Shown one piece after another: positions 22,290-34,829 of a stretch of 64,000 nucleotides of DNA. The first letter of the stretch is position 1. Every line of letters starts with the position of its first letter. Source of the stretch: Bactericera cockerelli (lineage: Eukaryota > Arthropoda > Insecta > Hemiptera > Triozidae). The notes below the pieces were generated by a model that had not been told where the DNA came from, made no database searches, and saw only the letters and a list, made by a program, of their open reading frames with translations. The position numbers were made by a program, and so were the translations under genes. The DNA is taken from the NCBI GenBank assembly GCA_024516035.1, contig CM044957.1, positions 23,682,829 to 23,746,828 on the forward strand. The letters run 5' to 3'.

Positions 22290-25240
22290 AAGAAGAAAGA
22301 AAAAAACTCACAGCCCCCAACGAATAGGGTGAGTGAGAGGCGGCCACACAGGTAATTCCTTCGGGAACTCGTTTAGTTCAAAACACTCAGCTCGGTGTAC
22401 AGTTTTCACCAAAACTAATACTATATATTTTGTGTTAATCCCAAGAATAATGTCACAACAACTCAAACACACCTTATACAACAACAATCCATGCTTAAGA
22501 TTAATTCACCGACCTAACTTCTAGGTAACAAACGAAACAGAGGTCTGTTTAAAGTTTTCGAAGCCAAATCCCAAGTTCAAGTAGATGATTTTATAAACGT
22601 TGATTCTATTTTAACTTTACCAAATCCTGTGAGCTCGCGGCCTCGCAGTCTCAAGCACAAGCAAAAGATTCATGGTATAACAAACCTGAAACAGAAAACA
22701 GAGATGTTATATTACAATATTTTACAATGAGCCAAAATTAAATCTTCGAGACTTGGTCATTAATGCATGGACCACTCGCCACAGCATTATATTTTCTAAC
22801 TCAAGGATCCAGAAGCCAGAGAAAAGATACTCTGAAACAAGGGAACAGGAGCGCAGAAAAAGTGACGTAACTCTGAAACCCAAGGAAGGAGCGAAGACAA
22901 AGGAAGAACGGAGAGAAGAAAAACAGGAATGCATGATAAGGAGGTAACACGAAGCGAATAGAAACAGAGATAAGAAGAGGGATTTATATTTTATATCCTG
23001 GAAAAAAGAAGAAGAGGAATTCAATATGATTCGTTTGTTTTGTAACTGTTTCTAATATGGGTTTCCTAACTATGAGACAATTTTGAAGCGAAATAACCAT
23101 GTCTTACTAATCAGCTAGGTTGGCTGCTGTTGGCATGGATAAATAAGGAAAGTAAAAATCAATTACAGCTGCTTGCTTTCTCTATGATTTGTGCGGTGTC
23201 AGTGAGGTTCAGAGGAGCAGGGAAGATATTCAGGATTAATATGGAAGGACGAAAAAACAGGAACTTAAGAATTTAATGTCATAAAACATGATTTTGTTTT
23301 TAATAATTTTCAGTGTAATACGAGTACACAGCGCTACTGAGTGATAAATTATTATTTTGCTTTGTTCTGGTACATCTTTGTCATTAGACGAAATATTTGT
23401 TGTTTCATTTTATTCTTCAAAGATTTTTTTAGAATAATAATGAGAATTAAAAATAAACATTTTGTTGTTTTTTTTTCTCTCTCTCTCTCTCTCTCTCTTT
23501 CTCACTCATAATTGGATCCCGTCAGAGTATAAATAATTAAAAAAATATTATAGCGTCTCTTTTCTGCATTTGTTATTATTTTCTTACATATTTAATTTTT
23601 TGCGTGATGACGTTGTTATACGTTCATTAAGTAAGACTTGATTTATTAAAAAAGGAAGTGATAATAGCTTTTGATGTGGTTATGAATTGAACAGAGAATT
23701 GCAAAAACTCTAAACAGGGAAGTTTGAATTTTAAAAACGATTGTATAATTATTATAACTAACGATAAGATCATTTTAGCTTTCATTTCACGACCAGGGAC
23801 ACCAAAATGTGTGTTTAGATTTTTTTGATTAGATTAGATTCTAAAACATTAGAAAACAGAAATTAATCACACTGATTAAAATAGAGAGGGTAGTTGATGG
23901 TATGGATATTCAGAAGTATTACCTGCTGATGAGAGCAAATAAGCTCGAAACAGCTGTCTAGGTATGTTCAATATGTTCATGCACAATAATTGTACATCTA
24001 GTACAACTTCTCACTTTTCTGTTCATACACTGATTTCTGTTTAATTACTACATCTGTAATCACCTTGTAAATATCACTTTATGTCAAAAAAAAAAAAATA
24101 GTATGACGTTTACATCATTTGAGCAATAAAGATAGCCGAAAACACAACAGACACACACATTGTTTTAAAACATTGTACAGTGAATGGGTTATTTATATCG
24201 GTCTCAACTGAAACTTAATTTCTTTCATGAACGACAAAGTTTCACCCCTTGATTTTTCTCTGTTGATTACAAAGGCTTGAAAATTTCTTCTCTTCAAAAA
24301 GAACGCTAGAGAGCTATCTTCAAATGAAAACTTAATTTCAATTCTGTCTTCCAAAAGAAGAAATAATAATAAATTAGGAGCTTTTTTAATGGGAGCCTTT
24401 AGTTTTTTTGGTTCTCTGCCATAAAAAAAAAAACACTTCAGAAAATTCAAAAACTATACAGGAGGGTCTTGCTTTCCTTAGTGATTTCTTCATCTGAAAT
24501 ATGACGCACTAACTTTCTGATTGTAATTCACAGCAGGTCGCTTGATTGATGCGCTAGGAGAAGATTTCGATGATTAGATAGTATGGGCTAGTATGTCAGG
24601 AAGAATGAGTGACTTTTGTATATTTTGTAGTTGCACGGATGCCCAGATAATGAAATTGAAATCCTAATCCTATCGCACTGCGAAATTTTAATTCACATAT
24701 CAGAGAGCGATTGTATCACATCACAAATAAGACACAACTGTAGAAATTTCTCAGACATTAAGTAAATTTAAGTTGTGGCAGTAAGATATTCCTGAAGTAA
24801 GTAATGAATGTGTTTGTGTACATTACTCTTTGATAAGGACGCTATGCTCAGGGAATTTATGCCAATTTAGGAAGCATAACCTGATTTTCTAAAGAGGGAA
24901 CACCTGGAAGTTTTCCTACAGTCATGCATACATAGTAACATACATGAATAGGAAATCACATTAGGAGGGCTCCCTCCCACCCGCTACCTAACATGTGTAA
25001 ATAATTAATAAGGACTTGCAGCGCATACATCAAACTTTGAAAATGAACTGATGAATAACACATAAGAGTTTTAATTAAACCTGCTAAAAACTTTGTTGCC
25101 GGGTTGAAAGTGTTTTGAATTTCACACTACACAATGTTAATTAATAGCCCAATCACTATGATATAAACATAGGAACAAATATACTTGGCGTTAGCACATA
25201 GAGTAATCCTGTTTTGTAGGAAGACTCACTGTTAAAAATA
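22290..25240. other. Gene-free spacer with purine-rich stretch
   Basis: 22830-23000 is strongly purine-rich on the plus strand and keeps both strands open (64 and 100 codons); composition, not coding, explains it. Confidence 0.55.
23471..23505 (+). repeat. (CT)n microsatellite after a T tract
   Basis: A T run followed by about ten to twelve CT units. Confidence 0.9.
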
Positions 25241-25400
25241 CACCAGTTATTGTTCTGTCGCTGAAATTAAGAAACGTTTAGCGAGGTAAGGACTTGGTTC
25301 AAAGCCCTGAAATGCTAGTTGTTCCCGGTCCAACCCAGGCAGGGTAAGGTTAATTAGAGAAGCTGGTTCATCAGATTCCACCGAATGAAGGGTAAAATAA
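25241..25400 (+). repeat. 5S rRNA-derived SINE, copy 3 (diverged)
   Basis: CGCTGAAATTAAGAAACGTT retains the 5S-like GATCACCGAAGTTAAGCAACG pattern; CCGGTCCAACCCAGGCAGGG, AAGGTTAAT, AGCTGGTTCATCAG and CCGAATGAAGGGTAA match the family body. The tail is lost. Confidence 0.6.
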
Positions 25401-25651
25401 TCTTTTATCTTCTAAAGAATACACAACATGTATTCCGCTACGAGACTAACTCAAAGTACGTGTAGAATAACTCTAGCTCCTACCTCCCAAAACTCCCCGA
25501 GCGTTGAACAACTTTCCTCTCCTTGCTTTCTTTCGCACTTCTTCGGGAGGAAATAAAGCGTTTAAGTTTGCATTATTATCCACATGAAAGCATATTATTC
25601 TTATTACATGGCCGAGGCGAGGGGGTTCGTATTCCATGTCTCCTCAGAAGA

Positions 25652-25728
25652 GCTGATTGGTGGCTACTAAGGTAAAGCTGGTTGGTAGCTACTAAGGGTA
25701 AAGCTGGTTGGTGGCTACTAAGGGTGGA
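25652..25728 (+). repeat. 26-bp tandem repeat, three units
   Basis: GCTGRTTGGTRGCTACTAAG plus GGTAAA recurs three times from 25652, 25677 and 25703. Confidence 0.85.
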
Positions 25729-27207
25729 TATAGGAAAACAGTTCTAAACAGAAGCCTAATTAAACCGAACACATTGAGCTTCTGTTTTAACTTGGGTACT
25801 GGACGATTTGGCTTTCGTTTGTCTGTCTGTTTCGCCAAAACTCCCAACCGAACGAACTGCATTATCATGCAGTTGTTTGCATGATGATAATAAGCAATTA
25901 CTGTTTGATATTAATTATTATTAAATTGAAACTGGGTCATGAGCCGCCAGAAGTTTGCTTCACGCGTTAATTACTCTTTTTACAGCTCCATAATAATTAT
26001 GATATCAAAAACAAATATCTAAATAAATACGCCTAATAGCTAATGCTCCCTTAACTGAAAACCCTTTCATGTAGCGACTGCTTCAAGAGCTGAGTCATAC
26101 AGCATACTAACCCTCATGTGATGTTTCTATGATGATTTCTCCTTAATGAGTGTAGAAATAATTAAAATATACTACACATTTCATGAAAACAAAGGGTCAA
26201 AAAGTAGGCTTTTAATGGCATCTGGGTTCTAGTAGATGTAAAGGGGTAAGTAATGAAGTCATCACAAGAAATTACCATTATTGTTAGGTATTCTTGTTTA
26301 TTTAATTAGAATTTATTAATCTTAAATTAATCCATAAGACGAAGGGGGAAATTTTTTTGCCCTTTTTGTATGGTGGTATGTGCTTTTAATGTTCAGAAGC
26401 TCCCTTCATTTTGTACATAGGAAGACAGGTCCTCTTCTCTCTCCTGTGGTGGGATGTGAGCGGTGATGCAACTATGTTGATGTATTAGAGAAAATGCAAT
26501 CATGAAAGTTTGTGGACCTATTTCAAAGAGACTAGACCAGGAACTTGTACATGTTAGAACATTATTTTGCAAACCAACCCATAGGTTATCTACTCTGTAT
26601 GAATTATCTACTGTATATGTATATTATGTATATATTTAGATTATATGAGTTAAATAAACTAATTGTTTTTCGTTAAAATCCGATTATGTGTGGCTAAATA
26701 ATCGCATACGATAAAAATGCCTTTGGAGCAGCATTTTTTTCGATTTAGAGATACAACAGATTCTATTGGAGTCCATTCCGCTTCATAGGATACTTTTATT
26801 ATTTTATTAAAAAATTACAATTTTAGGCGTAGTATAATTTTTTTTTGTACGATAACAAGTGTTGCATTGCAAAAAGTACTGAATGATCATTATAATATAA
26901 TGGCACATTTTCACAAAAGCATTAATACTGTTCTCCCACTGTATCACGACCGGGATGCGGTCTATAGTGTTTAGACTATACTTTTATTAACATACACTAA
27001 TACGGCTAATACCACAAACGAACTAATAGGTACATCTGAAATAATACAGGTAAAAATGATACCCTAATCTCCCATACAGTTTTCTCGAAAATATGACGGT
27101 CTCCATTTGAATGTACTACATTTAATCGAACAGAGAGTAATAGGGTAATTATGTACTATGCTGTCATAGTAGTGCAATTCATTGCATGTTATTATGTAGC
27201 TTCGCGA
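25729..27207. other. Gene-free spacer
   Basis: No ORF or repeat family recognised. Confidence 0.55.
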
Positions 27208-27790
27208 GGTCCCACTACAGAGGGTCTTCACTCTACACAACCAGGTCCCACTACAGAGGGTCTACACTCTACACAATCAGGTCCCACTACAGAGGGTCTA
27301 CACTCTACACAACCAGATCCCACTACAGAGGGTCTACACTCTACACAACCAGGTCCCACTACAGAGGGTCTACACTCTAAACAACCAGGTCCCACTACAG
27401 AGGGTCTACACTCTACACAACCAGGTCCCACTACAGAGGGTCTTCACTCTACACAACCAGGTCCCACTACAGAGGGTCTACACTCTACACAATCAGGTCC
27501 CACTACAGAGGGTCTACACTCTACACAATCAGGTCCTACTACAGAGGGTCTACACTCTACACAACCAGGTCCCACTATAGAGGGTCTACACTCTACACAA
27601 CCAACGTCACCCCTAAAGAGGGTCTACACTCTACACAACCAGGTCCCACTACAGAGGGTCTACACTCTAAACAACCAGGTCCCACTACAGAGGGTCTACA
27701 ATCTACACAACCAGGGTCCCACTATAGAGGGTCTACACTCTACACAACCAGGATCCCACTACATAGGGTCTACACTCTATACAACCAGGA
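27208..27790 (+). repeat. 36-bp minisatellite, about 16 units
   Basis: Unit GGTCCCACTACAGAGGGTCT + ACACTCTACACAACCA. The first eleven units (27208-27603) are exactly 36 bp and nearly identical; later units carry indels and substitutions. Because 36 is divisible by three a 241-codon frame of GPTTEGLHSTQP repeats stays open on the plus strand, and another is open on the minus strand. The frame has no recognisable domain, the later units slip frame without loss of DNA identity, and synonymous sites are not favoured, so I call it non-coding. Confidence 0.9.
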
Positions 27791-29454
27791 TACTGAGATC
27801 CTGTAGGATTATAATTCTAGTCACACAGGTCCAGCAGAGCGGTCTGAATCACAAAAACTCTACAAATAGAGTCTAACCTCCCAGGTCCCAGCTTCATGAG
27901 GTTACGACTCTCACAACACACTTAAATATCTTCTGACAAAATACTCAGTCTAACTCTCACAACCGCCATACATTGTTACGCAGCACTACAGGTCTCAGCA
28001 AAATCCCGAGGTTCCTTTAAAACGAGTCCTTTACAAGGGACACTTCACAATGGATACTACTGAGATCCTTAATATAATTGCAGTCCACGTAGGGAGTACT
28101 ATATCAAACGGAAGAGAGTCATCTGTACTTGGAATTTATTGTTAGGTGAATGCGAGTCTTTATCAGCGCATCTCAAGTTGCACCAGTTCTCAACTTTCAT
28201 AATCGTACCAGAAACCCTTAGAAGTGAAGTTCAACACAGTAATGATTACGGAACATAGGAAGGGATTATTCAAGAAGAGATCAGGAAAAATGAATTTTTA
28301 CTTCCATGTTTGTACAAGAAATTGGACCATTCTTTAATCATAGGGAAATACGTCGTAGATTTGAAAACGATAGCCACAAATATTTCAAAGTTTAATAAAG
28401 GGCTCAGAAGAATTTAATTATATTAACTGAATAAATTAACATTTAAATGTTCTAGTCAGGTCGGCATACATCCATTGATGACATAAATAAGAGTATTTTG
28501 TTACTCTCACTCACTTAAGCAAATTTAATCCATCACAAGTATCCCTCACCCCCATTTTTGCAATCACATTAAGAATTGTGATTTACAAAAACCCTGTCAC
28601 AGTATTTCATTCGATCGAGCAACCCCTCTACCTCCACACTGAATGAGATAGTTTTTCAATTTGGTGGAAAGAGATATTTTCCTCCGCCCTGGCCCGTGTT
28701 TAGGATGCGGCTCATGTTAGTCGTTGTTCTCACTTCCTCCTTTGAAATGGATTTAGAAATGATTGAGCAAAAGGTCTAGAATGGGTAAGGGCATATTCAG
28801 ACTAGAATTTGCTTGTTCCTAACTATGTATACGGCTATGCATTCTAGTTTCGAGATGCTGTTTCATTTCTTTAAAAATCACGAAAATCTCGTTTTTAACT
28901 TGTATTTATTTGGGAAGTACACTACTAACACTACACAATTCCTAAAGGATAAAATACTATCAGTATTAGTAAAGGAAATTCTGAAGACAGCTAACCTTCT
29001 TCATGGAATCCTAAACTTTGAAAGAGAGAATTTCAGTACTGAGTACTTTGCTTGAGTTCTCTTTATCCTAAACTCAGCTGAGAGCTGAGCTTAGTGTAAA
29101 CTGAAAGTAAAACTTGTCGACACTTTTGTCCCTCGATTTTAATTAATCTAAGTACAGAGTGTATTATAATGGCGATGTTGTGTGCTTTCTGGGGAGTTTT
29201 TGAATTTTGAACTTTACTTATTTTCAGCACGCCCTTTACAACTCCTTGTTCAAAAAGCTTCTGAAATAAGAAACGTTCCTTTTTGTTGCAAGAGGTAATG
29301 CCAGTGATTTTCCTGTGAATGCATTTGTAGAAATGCAGCCATAAATAGTAATAATAAAATTATCGATTTCGAGAAATCAAAATGTTAACATCTCCTCTAT
29401 ATCTCATATTATTTAATACTTAGTCAACTATATCTCGTCTCGTGACTCTGGATA

Positions 29455-29555
29455 TTCCCGGTCAAACCCTGACTGCATGAGGTTAATAGCTTATTTCTGT
29501 GTAAGTATAACTCCCTTACGAATAACCTCCGCTGTTAATGAGAGTCCCACGGTAA
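29455..29555 (+). repeat. Possible highly diverged 5S-SINE body
   Basis: ATTCCCGGTCAAACCCTGAC and GAGGTTAAT line up with the CCCGGTCCAACCC...AAGGTTAAT segment of the family. No 5S head is visible. Confidence 0.25.
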
Positions 29556-29776
29556 AAGTTTGATTTATTTCAATTTAATCCATTAGTTTGATGTTGGGGT
29601 TTGTTGCATATGTATTTAAAATGAAATTCAACTTAGCCGTTTTAGAAACGAAGGATACCGTTTTAGAGATAAAGGAAATTATGAAAAATTTCCAAAGATA
29701 AAATAGAGATATGGCAGGCTGTACTTTTAATGACTTTTGAAGATAGTATCACAGACTGTATTCATATTCCTCTCAC

Positions 29777-29810
29777 ACATCGCACACAAGAGGAACGCTG
29801 TGTGCGATGT
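29777..29810. repeat. Perfect 12-bp hairpin
   Basis: ACATCGCACACA and TGTGTGCGATGT flank a ten-base loop. It stands alone in AT-rich DNA. Confidence 0.8.
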
Positions 29811-31089
29811 ATTTCAATTATTTTCTTTCCTAATTTATGCCTAGTCTCTCGTAGTTTTAGTTGTAATTGTAAATTTATGCAAATCAACGTTTAGAGATAA
29901 AACCGAATAGAATTAGGACAAGAATTAATTTCATGTTGCACTCCTTGTTGTTTTGTTCCAATGAAAATTGTTATCACAACTTACCAGTAGAATTTGTTTA
30001 ATACATCACAGATTTACTTCATTTCACAACCAACTTCGCAACTTGTACAAGCTGTTCTTATTTTGCACTGCTACTGGTACTGTCATACTATCTAGGTGAA
30101 ACTTGAAAAAGTAAAGCAAAATAAATACATATCATAATAGTAATTAACCTAATATAACTATATATATCCTTTTAAAAAATTGAAAGATTAGTTAAGAGCG
30201 CGTTAAAACACACGAGTTTTGTTCACTGTACAATTTTAAATATATTATGTACGTATATATAGGCAAAAATTGATTACTAAGCACATAAGGAACATACCCT
30301 GAAAATTTCAGCTCAATTGGACAAAAGTTGCTTCTTTTATGGCGAAAAGAATTTTTTTATCAAAATCTTAGCCTAGCGCGACGTTGCTTAACATTATATA
30401 TGGTCCAACAAAATTACAGCAAATTTTAACCATGTTTGCAAAATTCCACCTTTCTATGTCATTTCAGTGCGAAGATATGACGTCTTCTTGAATCGGCCTT
30501 CGAGAGTACCCTTGAGGTCCGATCGAGCTTAATTATTTTTCAAAATTTCAACTCTATAGCTGAAACCGTTCAAGATTTATGACTTGTGGCAGACATCATT
30601 CAGCGTACTGAAAAGGGCTCGTCAATAGTTTTTTTTTCGTATGAACATAACTAAAATTGAATATTCCGTAACTGTAGTTTTCGTCAATCCTGCCCGTAGC
30701 ACCTGTGTCTGACGCAGCACTCAGCAGCCATTATTACAATACTTGCGTGGCGCGGGTACCAGCAGCTCTCAAATTAGTTGCGATTGCTGATTGCTGAATA
30801 AATAAAATGAAGAAAGCTCTCATTAGTGAGTTGTAATTAAGAGACAAGCAAAACTTCTCCGACTCATTGCTTCATTTTTCCTTGCTCTGAAATTAAACAT
30901 TGGGAAAAGCGAATTAATTACTCCTTCTGTTTCCTGTAATGCTGATCGATAAATCAGCTGTTTCCTAGCACAGAAGTGAAATAAATTACGTCTGGGCTAA
31001 GATGTTATCTTGAAAATAGTACATCTTTAGTTTTAATGGGATCTATGTAGTTAAGTGTTGGGTTAGCATTTGCAGAATTTCATGCATGG

Positions 31090-31205
31090 ACCGACCTCAG
31101 TAGATGAATATAATACAATTTTTGACTGAACTTAGGACTTGAACCAGTGACCTCCAGGTTACAAGTGTGCCGGCTTGTCGATGAAGTTATTGAGGTCTGT
31201 AGATT
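31090..31205 (-). repeat. tRNA-derived SINE, family C, copy 2
   Basis: GACTTGAACCAGTGACCTCC, GGTTACAAGTGTGCCGGC and GTTATTGAGGTCTG are the minus-strand head. An extra ACCGACCTCAGTAG at 31091 gives an inverted short copy of its start, so two copies may be nested here. Confidence 0.65.
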
Positions 31206-31329
31206 TCAGTTGAATTTTAGTAAGGTTTATATGAGTTGTTAATTCACACTTGTGTTCATTTAGAGCTGAAAATAATTAATTTAATTGATTCCATGTGCAA
31301 TATACGCTGGTTTTTATTTTATTAATTTA

Positions 31330-31460
31330 ATGGTCATCATATTTGTGTTAATCACTTTCCTGATACCACAACTACTCAAACTCGCTTTACTAAATCTACG
31401 CTGAAACCAGGACTTGAACCACCGACCTCCGATTACAAGTCCGCCGCCTTATCGATTTTA
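31330..31460 (-). repeat. tRNA-derived SINE, family C, copy 3
   Basis: CATATTTGTGTTAATCACTT, ACTACTCAAACTCGCTTTAC, GACTTGAACCACCGACCTCC and TCCGCCGCCTTATCGAT in order are the minus-strand tail-to-head of the family. Confidence 0.8.
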
Positions 31461-32009
31461 AATACAAGTATTAAAAGTTATTTATATGTATGTAAAACAA
31501 AATTTGATCAAGGGCAGTGCTACATAATACCTTGGCATTCTCTTTATTTTAAAATACAAATTAGATATTAAAATGAAAACTTATGTAGACTAAAAAGATC
31601 TGAGTATTCGAATGAAATTTAATAATGGAAATACCATGTCTTGATGGAATGCACCGAAGTTGAAAATAAACATGCAACAATAATGAAGTAAAAAGTGATG
31701 GTTGATGAATTTTCTAGTTGAAAGTAATATTTATTGCATAAAAAATGTACATTTTTTAACATAAAGGTAGATACTACATTCCTGCAGACCCTACAGTTGA
31801 AATTATTTGTTTCTGATAAGGAAAAATATGTTGGGTTTGAACAAATTCAAGATGTAGGTCAGTCATTGGATGCTAATTTGCTGAAAATTTAGATGAGTTT
31901 AAAAAATTATCTATCTAACTGATGGTTTGGAGGTGGAGGAAATAATATACTCTAAAATTAAACAAATTCGTCTATTTTACTTCCGAGAATTGTAATAAAA
32001 AGAATTGTT

Positions 32010-32075
32010 TAAATTTCATATTTCTGGACATGTCCTAACTTCCTGAGCAATTTTCTTTTGTGTCTGTCTGTCTTG
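32010..32075 (+). repeat. Dispersed repeat with TGTCTGTCTGTC motif, copy 3 (partial)
   Basis: CATATTTCTGGACATG, CTTCCTGAGCAATTTTC and TTTTGTGTCTGTCTGTC match the 13750 copy; the sequence breaks off where the family B SINE region begins. Confidence 0.55.
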
Positions 32076-32104
32076 CATCTTTGCTGGAGATAGAGACCTT
32101 GCCC

Positions 32105-32215
32105 CTGACCCCGGTCATCCAAGTACAGAGCACAAAATTTCTTTGCCTCTGGGAATCAAACCCAGGTCACCGTGCGTGCAAGCCTAGAGCGCTCACCCAT
32201 TCGGCCATGGTGACT
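32105..32215 (-). repeat. tRNA-derived SINE, family B, copy 2
   Basis: CTGGGAATCAAACCCAGGTC, ACCGTGCGTGCAAGCC, TAGAGCGCTCACCCATTCGG and CCATGGTGACTAC are the inverse of the family B head. Confidence 0.8.
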
Positions 32216-32754
32216 ACCCAAGTACCAATGCCTGTATCTGTCTTGGTTTACTAATGTTACACAAAATATGGAGTACACTGTACATTCATCATGGAGTACC
32301 ATCAACTCATCAAGTGGACTCTACTCGGTATTGAAATTAAAGTCCGTATTATTATTTTTGTTTCGACGAATCAGAAAGGAAAAGAGCAGCTGAATGAAAA
32401 AAAGTTTCAAAACTTTCACAATTGAAAAAGTTCGAAAATTTCATGGATTTTTTATTTGTACAGAAAATTTTAAAGTAAAAAGGGAAATAAATAAATAGAG
32501 ATCCCTGCAAAATATTTTCATTACTTCTCTTCAAGGTGCACAAGGGTTGGTTTTGGTTTCAAGGATAGGAGGAGGTCTGGGCCATGCGAGTGTATGGGAG
32601 GGGAGGGGCGGAGAGAGAGAGAGAGGAAGAAAACTTGATCACAAAAGCAACAAACAGAACTTGTTTCCACCAATAGCCCTGGGTTCAGCTTCAGCTAACA
32701 GCCAGTAAATATACATACATAGGTCTTGTCAAATTGTCATACTTAATACGTAGA

Positions 32755-32915
32755 CGATCGGGTGTACCACCGGTGGTACACGCACGTTCGTACGGAATGG
32801 ACCGGGTGTACCACCGGTGGTACACGCACGTTCGTACGGAATGGATCGAGTGTACCACCGGTGGTACACGGGGTCGGATAGCCGTATTATCGCCGGTCCC
32901 ACAAGAGAATTCACG
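32755..32915. repeat. CpG-rich array of three perfect 20-bp palindromes, 44-bp period
   Basis: GTGTACCACCGGTGGTACAC is a perfect palindrome and occurs at 32762-32781, 32806-32825 and 32850-32869. The linker GCACGTTCGTACGGAATGGA follows the first two. Outer flanks TAATACGTAGACGATCGGG and, inverted, TAATACGGCTATCCGACCC look like imperfect terminal repeats, hinting that the array is the inside of a small mobile element of about 150 bp. Base composition is unlike the AT-rich surroundings. No protein is likely although frames stay open. Confidence 0.8.
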
Positions 32916-33167
32916 AAAAACCATGCCGGTTGTCTAAGTGTTAAATTTAGGTGATTTTGGTATATTACTTTCGTACTTGCAGATATTATTAACTGCAAGA
33001 AAGTTCATAGATAGAAGTCGCCAGGCCTGTGTACGAGTATAGTGCATGTAAAATACTCATCACTCCACATGATGATAGAGTCACATGTTGAGTGACCTAG
33101 TGAAAGTTCAAATTATTTTCCCAGTCTTCATATTGAGCACCACTTTTCTGTTTCAAAAAAGTTATCA

Positions 33168-33285
33168 TATTTGTGTTAATCGTGATATGAAAACTACTCA
33201 AACTCGCTTCTAACTTAGGACTCAAACCACCGACCTCCGCGATTACAAGCCCTCCGCCTTATCGATCAATATACTGAGGTCGATT
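33168..33285 (-). repeat. tRNA-derived SINE, family C, copy 4
   Basis: CATATTTGTGTTAATCGTGA, AACTACTCAAACTCGCTTC, GGACTCAAACCACCGACCTC and CCTCCGCCTTATCGATC match. The outer flank TTTCTGTTTCAAGATCC is shared, inverted, with the 39518 copy. Confidence 0.8.
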
Positions 33286-33352
33286 TCTGTTTCAAGATCC
33301 TAGTTCAAGAACTTGATAGTGAATGTGTGGTTTCTGTTTCAAGATCCCAGCT
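33286..33352 (+). repeat. Short direct duplication beside the SINE
   Basis: TTTCTGTTTCAAGATCC recurs about 47 bp later, followed by variants of AGTTCAA / AGCTCAA. Confidence 0.7.
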
Positions 33353-34349
33353 CAAACCATAGAATATTTTTTTACGATCCAAATTAAAACTTTGTTGATT
33401 GAAATCATGTAGGTATTACGTTCAATAATAAGTATTTTCCGGGTGGAAAACTTGGTGGGTGGTTTTCATTTTATTACCACCTGATCAATTGATAACTACC
33501 ACCTGATCAATTTGTAATCCACAAAAACAGGTTGACATGAAGGGATTTTCTATATTGATCAGATATTCCAATAAGGAACTATAAATCCAAGATTTTTTCA
33601 TACGAGCTCTCTGATTGGCACTGTCTTGAACTGTGTAACTTTCGAGATAGGTTCTCTTGTATTGCCTTGATTTCACCTTAATACGTAATGAAAGAAAGTA
33701 ATAAAAAATGCTCCTAAATAGTACCTACACACAATTTCTACTTTTCTCTACGACTCAAGCTTATCGATAAACATGATTATGATTATGAACAGAACACACA
33801 TGTCTGTGTGCTATGTGCATGCAAGCATCATTAGAACAGCATAGATTGCGCAGTGCGGGATTATGCCATCGTTTTTGCAATACCCTAAGATATTTCGATT
33901 TGTTTTCATATTTGTGTTCAAAACGGAAGCGATACTACACAATTAAGGTACTTATAATGGAAAGTTGAACCAAAGCAATCGGGCAATTGAGTTCAGCCTT
34001 TGCTCTAAGAAGTTGATGAAATTTGACTTCTTTAATTTTACTTTTTTCTCATTTTTTTCAAGTTAATTTTTCAAAAACTTGCACATATGACGTATCAAAT
34101 TAAAGTTGTATTAAGGAGTTACATACTTACACTACTGTTGTAACATGTTATTTCTAATAGTGAAATATTCGCTCATGTAAGACATACCTGTGAACAAGAG
34201 ACAAGTTTAAATTACCATTTTTTGAAAATTAAAATAAAAGATTGTTGGAACTTCTGTGTTTGGCACTTTAGATACTAGGTTCAAGTAGGTAGGTTATAAT
34301 ATCAGAAGAGTGATGTGACCTGCACACGATTTACTAAAATTATCCATGT

Positions 34350-34408
34350 ATTCTAGGGACTTGAACCACCGACCTCCAGGTTACGAGTCCGCTACTGAGG
34401 TCGGTCAG
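34350..34408 (-). repeat. tRNA-derived SINE, family C, copy 5 (head only)
   Basis: GGGACTTGAACCACCGACCT, CCAGGTTACGAGTCCG and CTACTGAGGTCGGTC; the middle CCGCCTTATCGATCAA is partly deleted. Confidence 0.7.
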
Positions 34409-34769
34409 AAGACCGATGTATAAATAACTCATGGTGGATTGAAGGAAACTGAGCTTGAAATAATGACACTGCGACAACACCTTGTTCAGTAAATTTAATA
34501 TCATCCTGAGTTCGCCACTGCCTCCACGCGGAATCAATTAAACACTAATTTATGTTTGAGTTCCATTCTACTACACCTCTGAGGTCGCATAAATTGAACA
34601 CATGGTAAAAGCAAGTAATTTGTTATCTTTTATATGAAAGCGAAGGCAATACCAAATTTAACTGACAAAGCCCCGGAGGCAATTGAATACCATAGCACAT
34701 TTTGTATAGGACGTATCTCTTCAATAGAGACGCTTTCCCTTTCGATGAACAAATTTTCGTACAATATAT

Positions 34770-34829
34770 TAGGTAATATATAATATCAATAGTATATAGG
34801 TATAGGTAATATATAATATCAATAGTAGA
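34770..34829 (+). repeat. Short tandem duplication
   Basis: AGGTAATATATAATATCAAT plus AGTA occurs twice in succession with a short TATAGGTAT spacer. Confidence 0.75.

Larger units (their letters stand above)
27791..31089. other. Gene-free spacer after the minisatellite
   Basis: 27791-27960 keeps degenerate CCAGGTCC and CTCTACA pieces of the minisatellite. Further on only short frames, the 29777 hairpin and a weak 5S-SINE trace. Confidence 0.5.

Noticed and set aside
27151..27876. 241-codon plus-strand frame over the minisatellite
   Set aside because: Unit length divisible by three keeps frames open on both strands; no domain, and the reading slips frame in later units without a change in DNA similarity.
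32729..32998. Frames with repeated VYHRWYT over the palindrome array
   Set aside because: Open on both strands because of the repeat; units are 44 bp, not a multiple of three, so the peptide changes frame between units.
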